Shown: positions 54,419-64,000 of the stretch, one piece after another
How the letters are laid out: every line of letters begins with the position of its first letter
How positions within the stretch are numbered: position 1 is the first letter of the stretch
NCBI RefSeq assembly: GCF_000526915.1
Contig: NZ_JAGZ01000001.1
Span: 310,001-374,000, forward strand
Source: Mycobacterium genavense ATCC 51234
GTDB lineage: Bacteria > Actinomycetota > Actinomycetes > Mycobacteriales > Mycobacteriaceae
Direction of reading: 5' to 3'
DNA length: 64,000 bases
Notes under the pieces: model-generated
The model's input: the letters and a program-made list of their open reading frames with translations, nothing else
Told to the model about the DNA's origin: nothing
The model's database searches: none
Made by a program: the position numbers and the translations under genes

Positions 54419-54428
54419 CCGGTCGGTG

Positions 54429-54662
54429 TCACGACGCCTTGGTGTACCTGCGGACCAACTCGTCCTCCCGGAACGTGCTGGTGTGCTGCTGACCTCCGTC
54501 GTCGCGGCAGAAGAACGTCCACTGCCGTGGACCCGTGTGCGGTGAGCCGATCATCTTGACCGTATAGCGAAGAGTGGTGGGACGAATCGTGCCGATGACG
54601 TCACCCACTCGAATCTGCGACGGGTGAATCTCGGGTGCGTCGTTCCAGTCTTGAATCGCCAT
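54429..54662 (-). CDS. conserved hypothetical protein
   Basis: A 77-residue small soluble protein (MAIQDWNDAPEIHPSQI...), rich in beta strands, with RVGDVIGTIRPTTLRYTV and TFFCRDDGGQQHTSTFREDELVRRY. No catalytic motif or family recognised. An alternative GTG at 54704 would add 14 residues. Convergent with the Rv2197c-like gene, 10 bp between stops. Confidence 0.6.
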   Translation of the reverse strand: MAIQDWNDAPEIHPSQIRVGDVIGTIRPTTLRYTVKMIGSPHTGPRQWTFFCRDDGGQQHTSTFREDELVRRYTKAS

Positions 54663-54879
54663 CAGATAGCCATCCCCATTTCTGGGCCGCTTCACACTAG
54701 TCACGTTCGGTCTCCGCCTACCTGTGGCGTAGCGTCAAGCGTGAGTTGGCCTCGTTGTCAGCGGTGGTATACCGCGTCGCGCCCCGCTCCGCCGCCCCCA
54801 ACCGAGGGGGGCGATGTCGATGCGAAGGGATTGCCCGTGAATTGTATAACCCCGGCGGCGCGAGCCGGCGACATCGGTG

Positions 54880-55323
54880 ATGAGCCGTCCGTTCGGCGGT
54901 CGGGGTCGGGCCAAACCCGTCCGGTTATCGGTGGCTCGTCAGCTTGGCCGCGTCATCGACGGCGCGTGGTGGCCCCGCGCCGACCGCATCAGCAACGAAC
55001 TGCCCGACCTGGTCGCCATTCTGACTCCCATGCTGGGCGACATCACGTCGATCAACGTCAATTGGCAACCTCTGCAACGGCCACCCGACTTCAACTGGCC
55101 GGGATGGGACCAGAAGCGCCACCACGTGATGACCATCGGAGGCGGAGACCGTCGGGTCAACCTGCTGATCATTCCGTACGCGACCTACAGCGCGCTGGCG
55201 CTGATGGTGCTGGGCCGCGCCGCCGAGCTGCCAGTCAGTGCCGCCGACCGGGACAAGCCCGCCTACGTTACCGCGGAGTCGATTTTGCGCGCCGCCCAAC
55301 AGCAACGCGCCAGCTGTAGCTAG
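54880..55323 (+). CDS. DUF5994 family protein
   Basis: A 147-residue protein with the DUF5994 pattern: [23 protein letters not shown], then a central strand with INVNWQPL, and [23 protein letters not shown]. Actinobacterial, often linked to stress or dormancy-type regions; function unknown. ATG at 54880 chosen (GTG one codon upstream possible). The stop overlaps the convergent qcrB stop by 3 bp. Confidence 0.75.
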   Translation: MSRPFGGRGRAKPVRLSVARQLGRVIDGAWWPRADRISNELPDLVAILTPMLGDITSINVNWQPLQRPPDFNWPGWDQKRHHVMTIGGGDRRVNLLIIPYATYSALALMVLGRAAELPVSAADRDKPAYVTAESILRAAQQQRASCS

Positions 55324-56966
55324 TGCTCGCCGTTCGGGAACCCGTTGGTCTCCTGGCGTTCCCGCAGCGCGGTCAGCGCACGCTGCTCGGAGGCATGGGC
55401 CGCCTCGCGCAGCGCCGCATCCTCGGCCGGCGGGTCGGCGAACAAGAAGCTGCCGCTGCCCGGCGTACCGGCCGAACCCAGCTTGTTCATCTTGTTGGGT
55501 ATCGGCGCCCCCTGGTACTCCAGCGGGATCGGGTGGCCGTGCTCGTCGACCGGGCCGAGCGGCTGGTGCAGCTCGATGTAAGCACCGTGCGGCAGCCGCT
55601 TGATGATGCCGGTCTCGACGCCGTGCTCGAGCAGCGCGCGGTCGCTGCGCTGCAGCCCGATGCACCAGCGGTAGCTGATGAAGAACACCAGCGGCGGCAG
55701 GACCACCATGCCGATGCGCCCGATCCAGGTCGTCGCGTTTAACGAGATGTGGAACGTGAACGCGATGATGTCGTTCATCGCGCACAGCGTCAGCAGCATG
55801 TAGAAGGCGATCGCCATCGCGCCGATCGAGGTGCGCACCGGCACATCGCGCGGCCGCTGCAGCAGGTTGTGATGCGCCTTGTCGCCGCTGAATCGCTTCT
55901 CCAGGAACGGATAGACGATCAGCAGGATGAACACCGCACCCATGATCAGCGCGACCCAGACCACCGCGGGGATGGTGTAGTGCCCGATGTAGAACTCCCA
56001 CGGCGGCCAGATACGCGCCAGGCCTTCCGTCCACATCATGTAGAAGTCGGGCTGCGAGCCGGCCGACACCTGAGATGGCTTGTAGGGCCCCAAGTTCCAG
56101 ATCGGGTTGATCTGTAGCAGGCCGCCCATCAGGCCGAGCACACCGACGATGGCGGCGAAGAACGCGCCGGACTTGACCGCGAACACCGGCATGACGCGCA
56201 CACCGACGACGTTGTGCTCGGTGCGTCCCGGGCCGGGGAACTGGGTGTGCTTCTGGAACCACACCATGGCCAGGTGCAGCCCGATCAGCGCCAGGATGAT
56301 GCCCGGGATCAACAGGATGTGCAGCGCGTACATCCGGGGGATCAGGATGGTGCCCGGGAAGTCCCCGCCGAAAAGTGCCCAGTGCAACCAGGTTCCGATC
56401 ACCGGCATGCCCAGCGTGATCGACGACAGCGCGGCCCGCAGACCGATACCGGAGAGCAGGTCGTCGGGCAGCGAGTAGCCGAAGTAGCCCTCGAACATGG
56501 ACAGGATCAGCAGCAGCGAGCCGATCACCCAGTTCGCCTCGCGGGGCCGGCGGAACGCGCCGGTGAAGAAGATACGCGCCAGGTGCACCATGATCGACGC
56601 GGAGAACATCAGCGCGGCCCAGTGGTGGATCTGGCGGACGAACAGGCCGCCGCGCACCTCGAAGGAGATGTCGAGCGCGGACTGGTAGGCCCGCGACATC
56701 TCGACGCCGCGCAGCGGCTGGTACACGCCGTTGTAGGTGACGTCGACCATCGACGGGTCGAAGAACAATGTCAGGTACACGCCGGTGATCAGCAGCACGA
56801 AGAAGCTGTACATCGCGATCTCGCCGAGCAGGAACGACCAGTGCGTTGGGAAGACCTTGTTGAGCTGCCGGCGCACCGCGGCCGACGGGTGATAACGGGT
56901 GTCGATGTCCTCGCCCTGGCGGGCCAGCACATCACCGATCTTCGGGGGACTCAGTCTCGGCCTCAT
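55320..56966 (-). CDS. qcrB: cytochrome bc1 complex cytochrome b subunit
   Basis: A 548-residue integral membrane cytochrome b that oxidises menaquinol. Two b-heme His pairs are present in helices around [23 protein letters not shown] and [35 protein letters not shown]. The Qo-site signature appears as IWPPWEF, the bacterial form of PEWY. Known drug target (telacebec) in Mtb. ATG overlaps the qcrA stop (ATGA). Third of qcrC-qcrA-qcrB. Confidence 0.97.
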   Translation of the reverse strand: MRPRLSPPKIGDVLARQGEDIDTRYHPSAAVRRQLNKVFPTHWSFLLGEIAMYSFFVLLITGVYLTLFFDPSMVDVTYNGVYQPLRGVEMSRAYQSALDISFEVRGGLFVRQIHHWAALMFSASIMVHLARIFFTGAFRRPREANWVIGSLLLILSMFEGYFGYSLPDDLLSGIGLRAALSSITLGMPVIGTWLHWALFGGDFPGTILIPRMYALHILLIPGIILALIGLHLAMVWFQKHTQFPGPGRTEHNVVGVRVMPVFAVKSGAFFAAIVGVLGLMGGLLQINPIWNLGPYKPSQVSAGSQPDFYMMWTEGLARIWPPWEFYIGHYTIPAVVWVALIMGAVFILLIVYPFLEKRFSGDKAHHNLLQRPRDVPVRTSIGAMAIAFYMLLTLCAMNDIIAFTFHISLNATTWIGRIGMVVLPPLVFFISYRWCIGLQRSDRALLEHGVETGIIKRLPHGAYIELHQPLGPVDEHGHPIPLEYQGAPIPNKMNKLGSAGTPGSGSFLFADPPAEDAALREAAHASEQRALTALRERQETNGFPNGEH

Positions 56967-58141
56967 GTTGTCGTCCTCTCCCAGAACGCGGGACCGACGG
57001 GCTCGATGAAGTCACCGTTGGCAACCAGATACCCGTTTGAGTCGATGGTGATCGGCAGTTGCGCCAGCGCGCGGGCCGCCGGTCCGAAGATCGGCTTGGC
57101 GAAATGCAGGGCGTCGAACTGCGATTGGTGGCAGGGGCACAGGATTCGGTAGGACTGCTGCTCGTACAGCGATGACGGGCAGCCCAGGTGCGAGCAGACC
57201 TTGGTGAAGGCGAAGAACTCGCCGAAGTTGAAGCTCTCCTGCTTCTGGCGCTTGACCACCCGCGGCATGTCGGAGGGCCGAATGCGGATGAGCATCACGG
57301 GATTACGCACGCCCAGCTTGATGGCAACCAGCTTCTCGTGCGATTCCACCGTGGTGCCGTCGCCGTCGGACTCCCGCCACGGGAACACGGTCTCCATGCC
57401 GCCGGCGTCGATGTCTTCGGGCCGCATCTTGACGAACGGCGCGCCGTCGGTGGCGCCGGTGGCGCGCGCCAAATAGATCGTCTCGCCGTGGTAGCGCGGG
57501 GTCCAGCCCGACGTCCACAGCACGGCCTTCATGCCGTCGGCGGTGGGCACGACCGGCTTCCACGGGTTCTTGATCAGCCCGCCGGCAAACGCCACCAGGG
57601 TGCCGAGGCCGAACGCGCCCAGGCCCAGGCCGAACGACGCCCCGATCAGCTTGCGGCGCCCGATCGTCGACGTCTGATACGCGTCGGTCAGGTTCGCGAC
57701 GACCGTCTTGCGGTCCAGCTCGCGGGAGGCGCCGTCGTGACGCTCCTGGATCGAAATTTCTTCCGGGATAAAGCGTTTCTGGAACAAGATCGCGCCGACG
57801 GCGATCGACAGGATGGACATCCCGAAGGTGAAGCCGTACAGCGGCGTGGTCAGCGAGTAGACGAAGCTGCCGGCCTGTCCGTTGCCCTTGTACTGCCACG
57901 GCCAGAACAAGAAGATCAGCAGCAGCGCCAGCCCGAAGCCGCCGCCCAGCAAAAGCCACAGGGCCACGCCGCGCTCGGCGCGCTTTTCGGCCCTGGTGCC
58001 CTCGACCGGCCAGCGCGGCTCCTTGAAGACGGTCTCGACGCCGTCGATCTTGCCGCCCAGCTCCAGCAGTTCCTGGTTGGACATCGCGGCCAATGCGGCC
58101 TGGTCCGGTTCTTTACCGACTCCTGTGCTTTCCGAGCTCAT
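56963..58141 (-). CDS. qcrA: Rieske iron-sulfur subunit of the bc1 complex
   Basis: A 392-residue subunit with three transmembrane helices ([60 protein letters not shown]), the actinobacterial form. A C-terminal Rieske domain has its 2Fe-2S ligands in CSHLGCPSS and [12 protein letters not shown] at 58141 overlaps the qcrC stop. Passes electrons from menaquinol to QcrC. Confidence 0.96.
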   Translation of the reverse strand: MSSESTGVGKEPDQAALAAMSNQELLELGGKIDGVETVFKEPRWPVEGTRAEKRAERGVALWLLLGGGFGLALLLIFLFWPWQYKGNGQAGSFVYSLTTPLYGFTFGMSILSIAVGAILFQKRFIPEEISIQERHDGASRELDRKTVVANLTDAYQTSTIGRRKLIGASFGLGLGAFGLGTLVAFAGGLIKNPWKPVVPTADGMKAVLWTSGWTPRYHGETIYLARATGATDGAPFVKMRPEDIDAGGMETVFPWRESDGDGTTVESHEKLVAIKLGVRNPVMLIRIRPSDMPRVVKRQKQESFNFGEFFAFTKVCSHLGCPSSLYEQQSYRILCPCHQSQFDALHFAKPIFGPAARALAQLPITIDSNGYLVANGDFIEPVGPAFWERTTT

Positions 58142-59028
58142 GCTCGCGCCCCAATCCACAGTGCCAACGCGATAGCGGCGACCATCCCGATGATCCACGC
58201 CGCCATGCCCTCCGGCGCGGGTCCGAAGCCGCCCAGGCCGTAGCCGCCCGGCGACCGCTCCTCGGTGACGCTCTTGACGTAGCCGATGATGTCCTTCTTG
58301 GCCTCGAAGGACAGTTGACGGTCGGCGAACTTCGGCATGTTCTGCGGGCCGGTCAGCATCGCGGTCAGGATCTGCTGCTCGTTGGCCTCACCGAGGTCGG
58401 GCGCGAACTTGCCCGACGACAGCGCGCCGCCCTTACCCGTGAAGTTGTGGCAGGAGGCGCAGTTGAGGCGGAACAGGTCCCCGCCGCGGCCCAGGTCGTC
58501 GCCGCGCAGCGAGTGCATGGCAATGCTGCCGTCGGGGTTGCGCACCACGGTCGGGCCGCCACCGTTGGCCTGGACGTACGCCCCGAGCGCGTCGATCTGC
58601 GCCTCGTCGAAAATCGGTTCCTTGCGCGGGGCCTGCGCCTCGCCGCGCATGGCCGGCATGCGGCCGCTGGACACCTGAAAGTAGACGGCGGCCTCGCCGA
58701 CGCCGATCAGGCTGGGCCCGTGATCCGGCACGCCCTGCAGGTTGGCGCCGTGGCAGGACACGCACGAGGTGTCGAACAGCTGCTTGCCGTTGCGCAGCAG
58801 CGCCGAGCTCGACTCGTCGGCGACGGCGACCTGCGGAGTCGGGGTGAGCACGGCGGCCAGCCCACCGGAGACGGTCAGCGCGATCATCAGCAGCAGGCCG
58901 CCGGACAGCTGACGGCGCAGCCGCCGCCTGCTCTGCTCTTTTCCGGCCTTTTTCCCAAGCTGGCTCTGCGGCTTGCGGCCGCGGGATCGGGTGAATCCCA
59001 GTTTCCTCAACCGAGCACTCCTGTTCAT
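58138..59028 (-). CDS. qcrC: diheme cytochrome c subunit of the bc1 complex
   Basis: A 296-residue membrane-anchored diheme cytochrome c. Two heme-c attachment sites are CVSCH and CASCH. There is an N-terminal hydrophobic segment ([19 protein letters not shown]) and a C-terminal anchor ([20 protein letters not shown]). It links QcrB/A directly to CtaC in the supercomplex, since actinobacteria lack a soluble cytochrome c. The N-terminus is basic and may be shorter if an internal start is used. Lies 22 bp after ctaE. Confidence 0.96.
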   Translation of the reverse strand: MNRSARLRKLGFTRSRGRKPQSQLGKKAGKEQSRRRLRRQLSGGLLLMIALTVSGGLAAVLTPTPQVAVADESSSALLRNGKQLFDTSCVSCHGANLQGVPDHGPSLIGVGEAAVYFQVSSGRMPAMRGEAQAPRKEPIFDEAQIDALGAYVQANGGGPTVVRNPDGSIAMHSLRGDDLGRGGDLFRLNCASCHNFTGKGGALSSGKFAPDLGEANEQQILTAMLTGPQNMPKFADRQLSFEAKKDIIGYVKSVTEERSPGGYGLGGFGPAPEGMAAWIIGMVAAIALALWIGARA

Positions 59029-59050
59029 TCCTCTTTGAAAGCGCCGGCCT

Positions 59051-59662
59051 TCAGCGGATGAAATAGATCACGGTGAACAGCGCGATCCACACGATGTCGA
59101 CGAAATGCCAGTAGTAGGAGACGACGATGCTGGCCGTCGCCTGGGCGGGCGTGAACTTGCTCATCCCGGTGCGCACCAACAGGAATATGAAGGCGATCAG
59201 CCCGCCGGTGACGTGCAGGCCGTGGAAACCAGTGGCCAGATAGAACACGCTGCCGTAGGCGCTGCCGTGGATGGTCGTCCCGTGGGTGCCCAGGTGGAAG
59301 TACTCGTAGGCCTGCCCGAGGACGAAGAACAGTCCCATCAGGAAGGTGACCACGTACCAGCGGCGCAGGCCGAAGACGTCGCCGCGCTCGGCGGCGAACA
59401 CCCCCATCTGGCAGGTGAACGACGACGCGATCAACACCAAAGTCACCGGTACGGCTTGGTACAGATTCAGCTCGGTCGGCGGCGGTGGCCAGCTCCCGCC
59501 GGCCTGCGCCCGCGCCGTGAAATAGAACGCGAACAGGCCAGCAAAGAACATAAGCTCGCTCGACAGCCACACTATGGTGCCGACACTGACCATGTTGGGC
59601 CGATTCAGCGAATGAACTCGCGACGTGATCGCGGTCCCCGAGGTCCCTACAGCACTCGTCAC
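59051..59662 (-). CDS. ctaE: cytochrome c oxidase subunit III
   Basis: A 203-residue subunit of the aa3 oxidase with five hydrophobic helices; [20 protein letters not shown] and [20 protein letters not shown] are family signatures. First gene of the ctaE-qcrC-qcrA-qcrB operon. Length equals Mtb CtaE (Rv2193). Confidence 0.96.
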   Translation of the reverse strand: MTSAVGTSGTAITSRVHSLNRPNMVSVGTIVWLSSELMFFAGLFAFYFTARAQAGGSWPPPPTELNLYQAVPVTLVLIASSFTCQMGVFAAERGDVFGLRRWYVVTFLMGLFFVLGQAYEYFHLGTHGTTIHGSAYGSVFYLATGFHGLHVTGGLIAFIFLLVRTGMSKFTPAQATASIVVSYYWHFVDIVWIALFTVIYFIR

Positions 59663-59823
59663 ATCCGCAAGTATGACGCTTTGTAGTTGTTGAACTCTAC
59701 CCGGGGCGGAAATTCGCCCCGCGCGTCATTTTTGCGGAACTTTTCCGGGTTCGGAAACGACGCCGGGAACGACGGCCGCAGCGACGGTTGGGTGTCGGTT
59801 GCGCGGCGTGGGACCATCGGCGC

Positions 59824-60939
59824 GTGGCTCTGTCATCTGAGGCTCCAGGCGGTCCAGGGATGCCCCGGGCGTTTTCCGCAACCGCTCCCGGGGCCGCGCC
59901 GAGCTGGCCGCAGTTGCTGGGCCGGCTGACCGACGGGCAGAACCTGGCCCGCGGCCAGGCCGCCTGGGCGATGGACCAGATCATGACGGGCAACGCGCGC
60001 CCGGCCCAGATCGCCGCCTTCGCGGTCGCGATGAAGATGAAGGTTCCCACCGCGGCCGAGGTCAGTGAGCTGGCCGACGTGATGCTCAGCCACGCGCACC
60101 GCATCCCCGCCGAGGCGGTCCGCGGCGACGCCGTCGACATCGTCGGCACCGGCGGCGACGGCGTCAACACCGTCAACCTGTCCACGATGGCCGCGATCGT
60201 GGTCGCGGCCGCGGGGGTGCCGGTGGTCAAACACGGCAACCGGGCGGCGTCCTCGCTGTCCGGCGGTGCCGACACGCTCGAGGCCCTCGGGGTGCGCATC
60301 GACCTGGGGCCCGACCAGGTCGCGCGCAGCCTGGCCGAAGTGGGGATCGGGTTCTGCTTTGCCCCGGCGTTCCATCCGTCCTACCGGCACGCCTCGGCGG
60401 TGCGCCGCGAGATCGGTATCCCGACGGTCTTCAATCTGCTTGGGCCGCTTACCAATCCGGCGTTGCCACGGGCCGGTCTGATCGGGTGCGCGTTCGCCAA
60501 CCTCGCCGAGGTGATGGCCGGGGTGTTCGCCGCGCGGCAGGCCAGCGTGCTGGTGGTGCACGGCGACGACGGCCTGGACGAACTGACCACGACGACCACC
60601 AGCACCATTTGGCGCGTGCAGGCCGGCACGGTGGACAAGCTGACGTTCGATCCCGCGGGGTTCGGATTCGCCCGCGCCGAGCTGGACCAACTGCTGGGCG
60701 GCGACGCCTACGCCAACGCCGAGGAGGTGCGCGCCGTGCTGGGCGGGGTCAAGGGGGCGGTCCGTGACGCCGTCGTGCTCAACGCTGCCGGCGCGATCGT
60801 CGCGCACGCGGGCCTATCCAGCCGCGCTGAATGGCTGCCGGCGTGGGAGGACGGGCTGGAGCGGGCCAGTGCGGCCATCGACTCCGGGGCCGCCGAACAG
60901 CTGCTCGCGCGTTGGGTGCGGTTCAGCCAGCAGGCCTGA
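59824..60939 (+). CDS. trpD: anthranilate phosphoribosyltransferase
   Basis: A 371-residue enzyme adding the phosphoribosyl group to anthranilate in tryptophan synthesis. Signatures: [18 protein letters not shown] (PRPP loop), [22 protein letters not shown] and [11 protein letters not shown] with [13 protein letters not shown] at 59824. The gene stands alone from other trp genes, as in Mtb (Rv2192c). Its last 126 bp overlap the antisense 3' end of the exonuclease/UvrC-like gene. Confidence 0.96.
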   Translation: MALSSEAPGGPGMPRAFSATAPGAAPSWPQLLGRLTDGQNLARGQAAWAMDQIMTGNARPAQIAAFAVAMKMKVPTAAEVSELADVMLSHAHRIPAEAVRGDAVDIVGTGGDGVNTVNLSTMAAIVVAAAGVPVVKHGNRAASSLSGGADTLEALGVRIDLGPDQVARSLAEVGIGFCFAPAFHPSYRHASAVRREIGIPTVFNLLGPLTNPALPRAGLIGCAFANLAEVMAGVFAARQASVLVVHGDDGLDELTTTTTSTIWRVQAGTVDKLTFDPAGFGFARAELDQLLGGDAYANAEEVRAVLGGVKGAVRDAVVLNAAGAIVAHAGLSSRAEWLPAWEDGLERASAAIDSGAAEQLLARWVRFSQQA

Positions 60940-62751
60940 GTCCGGCCCGCGCACCGGATCCTGTTGCCACGCCAGCCGCGCCGAGCACGCCGTTGCCGCC
61001 CACCCCGCCCAGGGGCCGGCCGAGCGCAGCGGTGAGGCCCAGCCGATGTCATCGGCGACTCGCACGATGCGCACCCCCGGGGCGGCCAGCCACCGCGCGA
61101 TCAGTGCGGTCTCCTCGACCAGCGCACCGCCCAGCGGCGCATCGGCCGTCAAAATCGTTTGTGCGCCAGCGTGAATCGCGTCGATGACCGGCATCGGCGG
61201 CACCCCGCGCTGGGCCGTTCCGGCCGCGGCGAGCTGGCCGTAGCGGATGACGGCGAGGTGATAGCCCCCGTCGCCATCCGAGGCCGCGGCGATCAGCTCG
61301 GGCAGCGCGGCCAGTGCCCGCAGCCGCTGGCCCCGCCACAGCACCTCGACGGCGGTGGCGGTGCGGTCGCGCAATCGCGCCGCGCTCTCGAAGTGGCGAT
61401 GCTCGGCCAGTGCCGTGACCTGACCGACGGCGGCGGCCAGGGTGCTGTTGTCCGCGCCGTCGATCAGTGCCGCGGCGCGCCGCGTCGCCTCGGCGTATTG
61501 CGCGGCGGTCAGGTCGCGGGTGGCGGGGCAGGGGGACACCACGACCTCGGGGCAGGCCGGCCCGTGCCGGGCGCAACGGCCGAGTCGCGTTGTGCAGGTG
61601 CGGATTCCGGTGAACCGCGCCAGCAGCCGCGCGGTGTCGGCTGCGTCGGCGCGGGACCGAAACGGCTCGATGGCGCGGTCGCGTCGCGGGGCCCGCACCA
61701 CCGACAAACGCGGGAATGCCTCGTCGCTCAGCACCACACCACCACCGGTGCGGGAACTTCGAGCGGCGGTTGTACGGCGGCGCGTGCGCGGCCAGCATCC
61801 GCAACTCGCGCACGCCGGCTCCAGCGCGTGCGCGCACTCGACGTGGTCGACCGCGGCGGCCAGCGCGACCATCTTCTTCATCCGGCCGCGCGGGTCCGCG
61901 CCGGTGAAGTACTGGCTGACCCGGCGGCGCAGGTCGACGGCGGTGCCGACGTAGAGCACCTCGCCCGCCGGCCCGCGGAACAGGTACACCCCGGGTCGGC
62001 GCGGCAGCTGCGCGGCGAGCACCCGCTTGCGGCGCTGGGTCGGGCTCACGCCCGGCAGATACGAGCGCAGGTCGGAGTAGGTGTGCACGCCCTGGTTGCC
62101 CACCCGCTCGATCAGCGCGTGCAGCACGTCGACGGTCGCGCGGGCGTCGTCCAGCGCCCGGTGGCTGGGCTGGGCGGCGACCGCGATCAGCCGCGCCAAC
62201 GCGGACAACGCCACGCTGGGCGCCTCCTCCCGGCTCAGCACCCGGCGCGCCAGCCGCACCGTGCACAGCACTTGCGTTCTGGGCCAACGGATTTCGCAGC
62301 GTTCGGCGGCCGCGCGCAGAAACCCGGCGTCGAACCCCGCGTTGTGGGCGACCAGCACCGCCCCGCTGTCCAAGCCGGCGAACTCCAAAAACATCGGCAG
62401 CACCGCGTCGATGGTCGGGGCGTCGCACACCATCGCCGTCGTGATCCCGGTCAGCCGCACGACCTGCGGCGGGATGCTGCGCTGCGGGTCCACCAGGGTG
62501 CCGAATTCGCCGAGCACGACGCCGCCGCGGACCTTGACCGCCCCGATCTCGGTGATGGCGTCGGCGGTCGCACCGTCTTTTCCGCGTCCGCCGGTCGTCT
62601 CCAGGTCCACCACCACGAAGGTGGTCTCTCGCAGCGAGAGGTCGTCGGCGGGCGCCCAGGGGGAGTCCCCACCGGCTGCCAGGTCGGCGAAACTCAGCTG
62701 AGTCCCACCCGTCACACGCATGGGCGTGACGTTAAGCGTCGGGGCCGACAC
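60814..62751 (-). CDS. DnaQ-type exonuclease / GIY-YIG UvrC-like protein (Rv2191), internally scrambled
   Basis: A 645-residue fusion. Residues 44-215 are a DEDDh 3'-5' exonuclease (D49 and E51 in [10 protein letters not shown]141 in [10 protein letters not shown]197 and D202 in HRALDDARA). Residues 250-300 are a GIY-YIG nuclease ([19 protein letters not shown]). The rest resembles UvrC. Residues 312 to about 337 do not fit the family. The neighbouring frame there encodes [20 protein letters not shown], so a base loss near 61820 and a compensating indel near 61740 appear to have shifted this stretch and restored the frame. Start GTG 62751 or ATG 62721. Confidence 0.85.
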   Translation of the reverse strand: MSAPTLNVTPMRVTGGTQLSFADLAAGGDSPWAPADDLSLRETTFVVVDLETTGGRGKDGATADAITEIGAVKVRGGVVLGEFGTLVDPQRSIPPQVVRLTGITTAMVCDAPTIDAVLPMFLEFAGLDSGAVLVAHNAGFDAGFLRAAAERCEIRWPRTQVLCTVRLARRVLSREEAPSVALSALARLIAVAAQPSHRALDDARATVDVLHALIERVGNQGVHTYSDLRSYLPGVSPTQRRKRVLAAQLPRRPGVYLFRGPAGEVLYVGTAVDLRRRVSQYFTGADPRGRMKKMVALAAAVDHVECAHALEPACASCGCWPRTRRRTTAARSSRTGGGVVLSDEAFPRLSVVRAPRRDRAIEPFRSRADAADTARLLARFTGIRTCTTRLGRCARHGPACPEVVVSPCPATRDLTAAQYAEATRRAAALIDGADNSTLAAAVGQVTALAEHRHFESAARLRDRTATAVEVLWRGQRLRALAALPELIAAASDGDGGYHLAVIRYGQLAAAGTAQRGVPPMPVIDAIHAGAQTILTADAPLGGALVEETALIARWLAAPGVRIVRVADDIGWASPLRSAGPWAGWAATACSARLAWQQDPVRGPDSGLLAEPHPTREQLFGGPGVDGRTGPLQPVLPRRQPFSAAG

Positions 62752-62849
62752 CGGTGGGGCAAGCGCGCCGAAAGGTGTCGGTGCCCGCGGTTAGCGTTCG
62801 GGTCAGGACGAGTTGAGTTTTGACAGGCCGGATGAGAGGACCGATTCCG

Positions 62850-63104
62850 ATGGCCCACAGCAGCGGAACCCACAGCAAAGGCGGCACCGCGTCAGGACCG
62901 GGTGAACCGGTGGTGATCGACTGCGACGACTGCGCGGCGCGCGGCCCGGGATGCCGGGATTGCGTGGTCAGCGTGCTACTCGGGGTACCGGAAACTTTGT
63001 TGCAGGACGAGCGGGCCGCGCTCGAAGTGCTGGCGGAGGTCGGGTTGGCGCCGCGGCTGCGGCTGGTGCCGATTCATCGAAACCGCGGGTCGGGCGTCGC
63101 CTAA
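62850..63104 (+). CDS. small Cys-rich protein, possible zinc binder
   Basis: An 84-residue protein with four closely spaced Cys in CDDCAARGPGCRDC, which could bind zinc, and a helical C-terminal half (LQDERAALEVLAEVGLAP). ATG at 62850 has GAGAGGA eight bases upstream. It is conserved in position next to the NlpC/P60 gene in mycobacteria as far as I recall; function unknown. Confidence 0.75.
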   Translation: MAHSSGTHSKGGTASGPGEPVVIDCDDCAARGPGCRDCVVSVLLGVPETLLQDERAALEVLAEVGLAPRLRLVPIHRNRGSGVA

Positions 63105-63200
63105 TGGCCCCGAGTGCCAAAACCCCTGGATGCCCCGCGCGGCCCGTCTCGTTACACAATACTTATGACAGAAATCTTTCCATTTTCTTAACGATCTGGT

Positions 63201-63231
63201 TTGGACAAACGCAGATATCGTTTCGTAACCT
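63201..63231 (+). promoter_or_regulatory. possible promoter of the NlpC/P60 gene
   Basis: TTGGAC (63201-63206) and TAACCT (63226-63231) resemble -35 and -10 boxes, though the 19-bp spacing is long. The surrounding 63160-63245 is clearly richer in A and T than the rest of the window. A leader of about 55 bases would remain before the start codon. Confidence 0.35.
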
Positions 63232-63291
63232 GTTTGAGACCTAAACCCAGCTCGACCTCGACCGTCGATGGCAGTTTAAGGAAGCAATACT

Positions 63292-64000
63292 TTGAGTTTC
63301 GGCTCCGCGCATTCGATCTCGCGTGTCATCACGCGGTCAGTCATCGGGACGCTGGCAGGGCTTACGGTCTTATCGGGTGTGGGTGCGGCGCAGGTGGCGG
63401 CCGATCCAGCCGACGACGCCCTGGCAAAGCTCACCGAGCTGTCCCGGCAGGCCGAGCGGACCACCGAGGCCATGCACAGTGCGCAGCTCGACCTCAACCA
63501 GAAGCTCGCCGCCCAGCGGGCCGCCGGCAAGAAGCACTCGGACGACCAGGCCGCGGTGGACGCGGCGCGGGCCCGGCTGGCCACCTTCCAGAACGCCGTT
63601 AACAAACTCGCCGCCGCCACCTACATGGGTGGCCGCGTCGACGGCATGGAGGCGATGCTGACCGCGCAATCGCCGCAGGGGCTGATCGACAAGATGGCCG
63701 TGCAGCGCGTGATGGCGACCCAAATGTCAGCGCAGATGGCAAGTTTCCGCGCCGCGGGTGAGCAGGCCGCCAAGGCCGAGCAGGCTTCGGCCCGCTCCGC
63801 CGCCGAAGCCAAGAGCGCGGCCGAGCAGGCCGCCGCGGTCCGGGCCAGCCTGCAGTCCAAGCAGAGCCAACTGCAGGTTCAGATCGCCGTCGTGAAATCT
63901 CAGTACGTGTCCCTGTCGCCGCGGCAGCGCACCGCGCTGGCCGACCCCGGGCCGATACCCGCGGCGGCTCCGGCCCCCGGTGCGCCGGCGCCCGACGCGT
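63292..64000 (+). CDS. secreted NlpC/P60-type protein, 5' part (Rv2190c-like)
   Basis: The first 236 codons; the gene runs past the window end. TTG start at 63292 with AAGGAAG upstream. A signal peptide ends about VAADPADD. A long Ala/Gln/Glu-rich coiled coil follows (about residues 40-200, including LTELSRQAERTTEAMHSAQL and KSAAEQAAAVRASLQSKQSQL), as in RipA-type peptidoglycan hydrolases. The Pro/Ala linker begins at the window edge. The C-terminal NlpC/P60 catalytic domain is expected downstream but not seen here, so the enzyme call rests on similarity to Rv2190c. Confidence 0.8.
   Translation, partial: MSFGSAHSISRVITRSVIGTLAGLTVLSGVGAAQVAADPADDALAKLTELSRQAERTTEAMHSAQLDLNQKLAAQRAAGKKHSDDQAAVDAARARLATFQNAVNKLAAATYMGGRVDGMEAMLTAQSPQGLIDKMAVQRVMATQMSAQMASFRAAGEQAAKAEQASARSAAEAKSAAEQAAAVRASLQSKQSQLQVQIAVVKSQYVSLSPRQRTALADPGPIPAAAPAPGAPAPDA

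Noticed and set aside
61049..62428. A second open frame through the exonuclease/UvrC-like gene as a separate gene
   Set aside because: Only its short stretch between about 61740 and 61820 looks protein-like, and that stretch completes the main protein; the rest is a shadow frame.
63105..63291. A c-di-AMP (ydaO) riboswitch before the NlpC/P60 gene
   Set aside because: I looked for the conserved paired elements and could not recognise them; only the AT-rich character is supported.

Overview
The window is a high-GC actinobacterial chromosome segment that I read as a slow-growing, non-tuberculous Mycobacterium. From memory of the M. tuberculosis H37Rv map, the gene order follows the block Rv2231c to Rv2190c, read here in the opposite direction. 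Mycobacterium-type markers include a CaeA/Hip1 pair, MmpS3, the glnA2-glnE-glnA1 cluster, a secreted haemophore-family protein, a 13E12-type HNH gene and the qcrCAB/cta respiratory genes. The species cannot be fixed from the sequence alone.

Layout. 1-4.3 kb: a translationally coupled run of a CobC-like aminotransferase (cut by the window edge), a Nif3-like protein, a coiled-coil zinc-ribbon protein, RNase HI/phosphatase RnhC and a TetR regulator. 4.4-6.4 kb: an intact ferredoxin next to a dead cytochrome P450, then the RNase P RNA gene. 6.4-13.4 kb: CYTH/CHAD protein, a haemophore-like protein, panB, caeA and its tandem paralogue. 13.6-25.6 kb: nitrogen core (glnA2, glnE, glnA1), interrupted by an accessory stretch with three broken genes, a methyltransferase and an AraC regulator. 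Part of that stretch is bounded by a 38-bp direct repeat. 25.7-34.7 kb: RDD protein, DUF4191 protein, lipA-lipB, a broken 13E12 gene, an SDR, dlaT and ephD. 35-37 kb: two adjacent broken genes (SRPBCC and FAD oxidoreductase). 37-51 kb: pepB, adenylate cyclase, gcvT, ilvE, cobUTS, glycerate kinase, HesB protein, adoK and asnB. 51-59.7 kb: the cytochrome bcc-aa3 supercomplex genes (ctaC, ctaF, mmpS3, qcrB, qcrA, qcrC, ctaE). 59.8-64 kb: trpD, an exonuclease/UvrC-like protein, a small Cys-rich protein and the start of an NlpC/P60-type secreted protein.

How the genes work together. GlnA1 and GlnA2 make glutamine and GlnE adenylylates GlnA1. A complete four-part GlnR-like operator lies just upstream of glnA1. 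LipB and LipA make the lipoyl groups needed by DlaT and by the glycine-cleavage system to which GcvT belongs. CobU, CobT and CobS complete the lower loop of cobalamin. CtaC, CtaE and CtaF with QcrA, QcrB and QcrC form the terminal respiratory chain.

The main observation is that conserved core genes are intact while seven accessory genes carry frameshifts or nonsense codons: the P450, an LLM oxidoreductase, an acyl-CoA-dehydrogenase-like enzyme, a small ORF, the 13E12 gene, the SRPBCC protein and the FAD oxidoreductase. This looks like ongoing gene loss. I did not find a convincing wholly new biological system, a CRISPR array, a tRNA or an intact mobile element.
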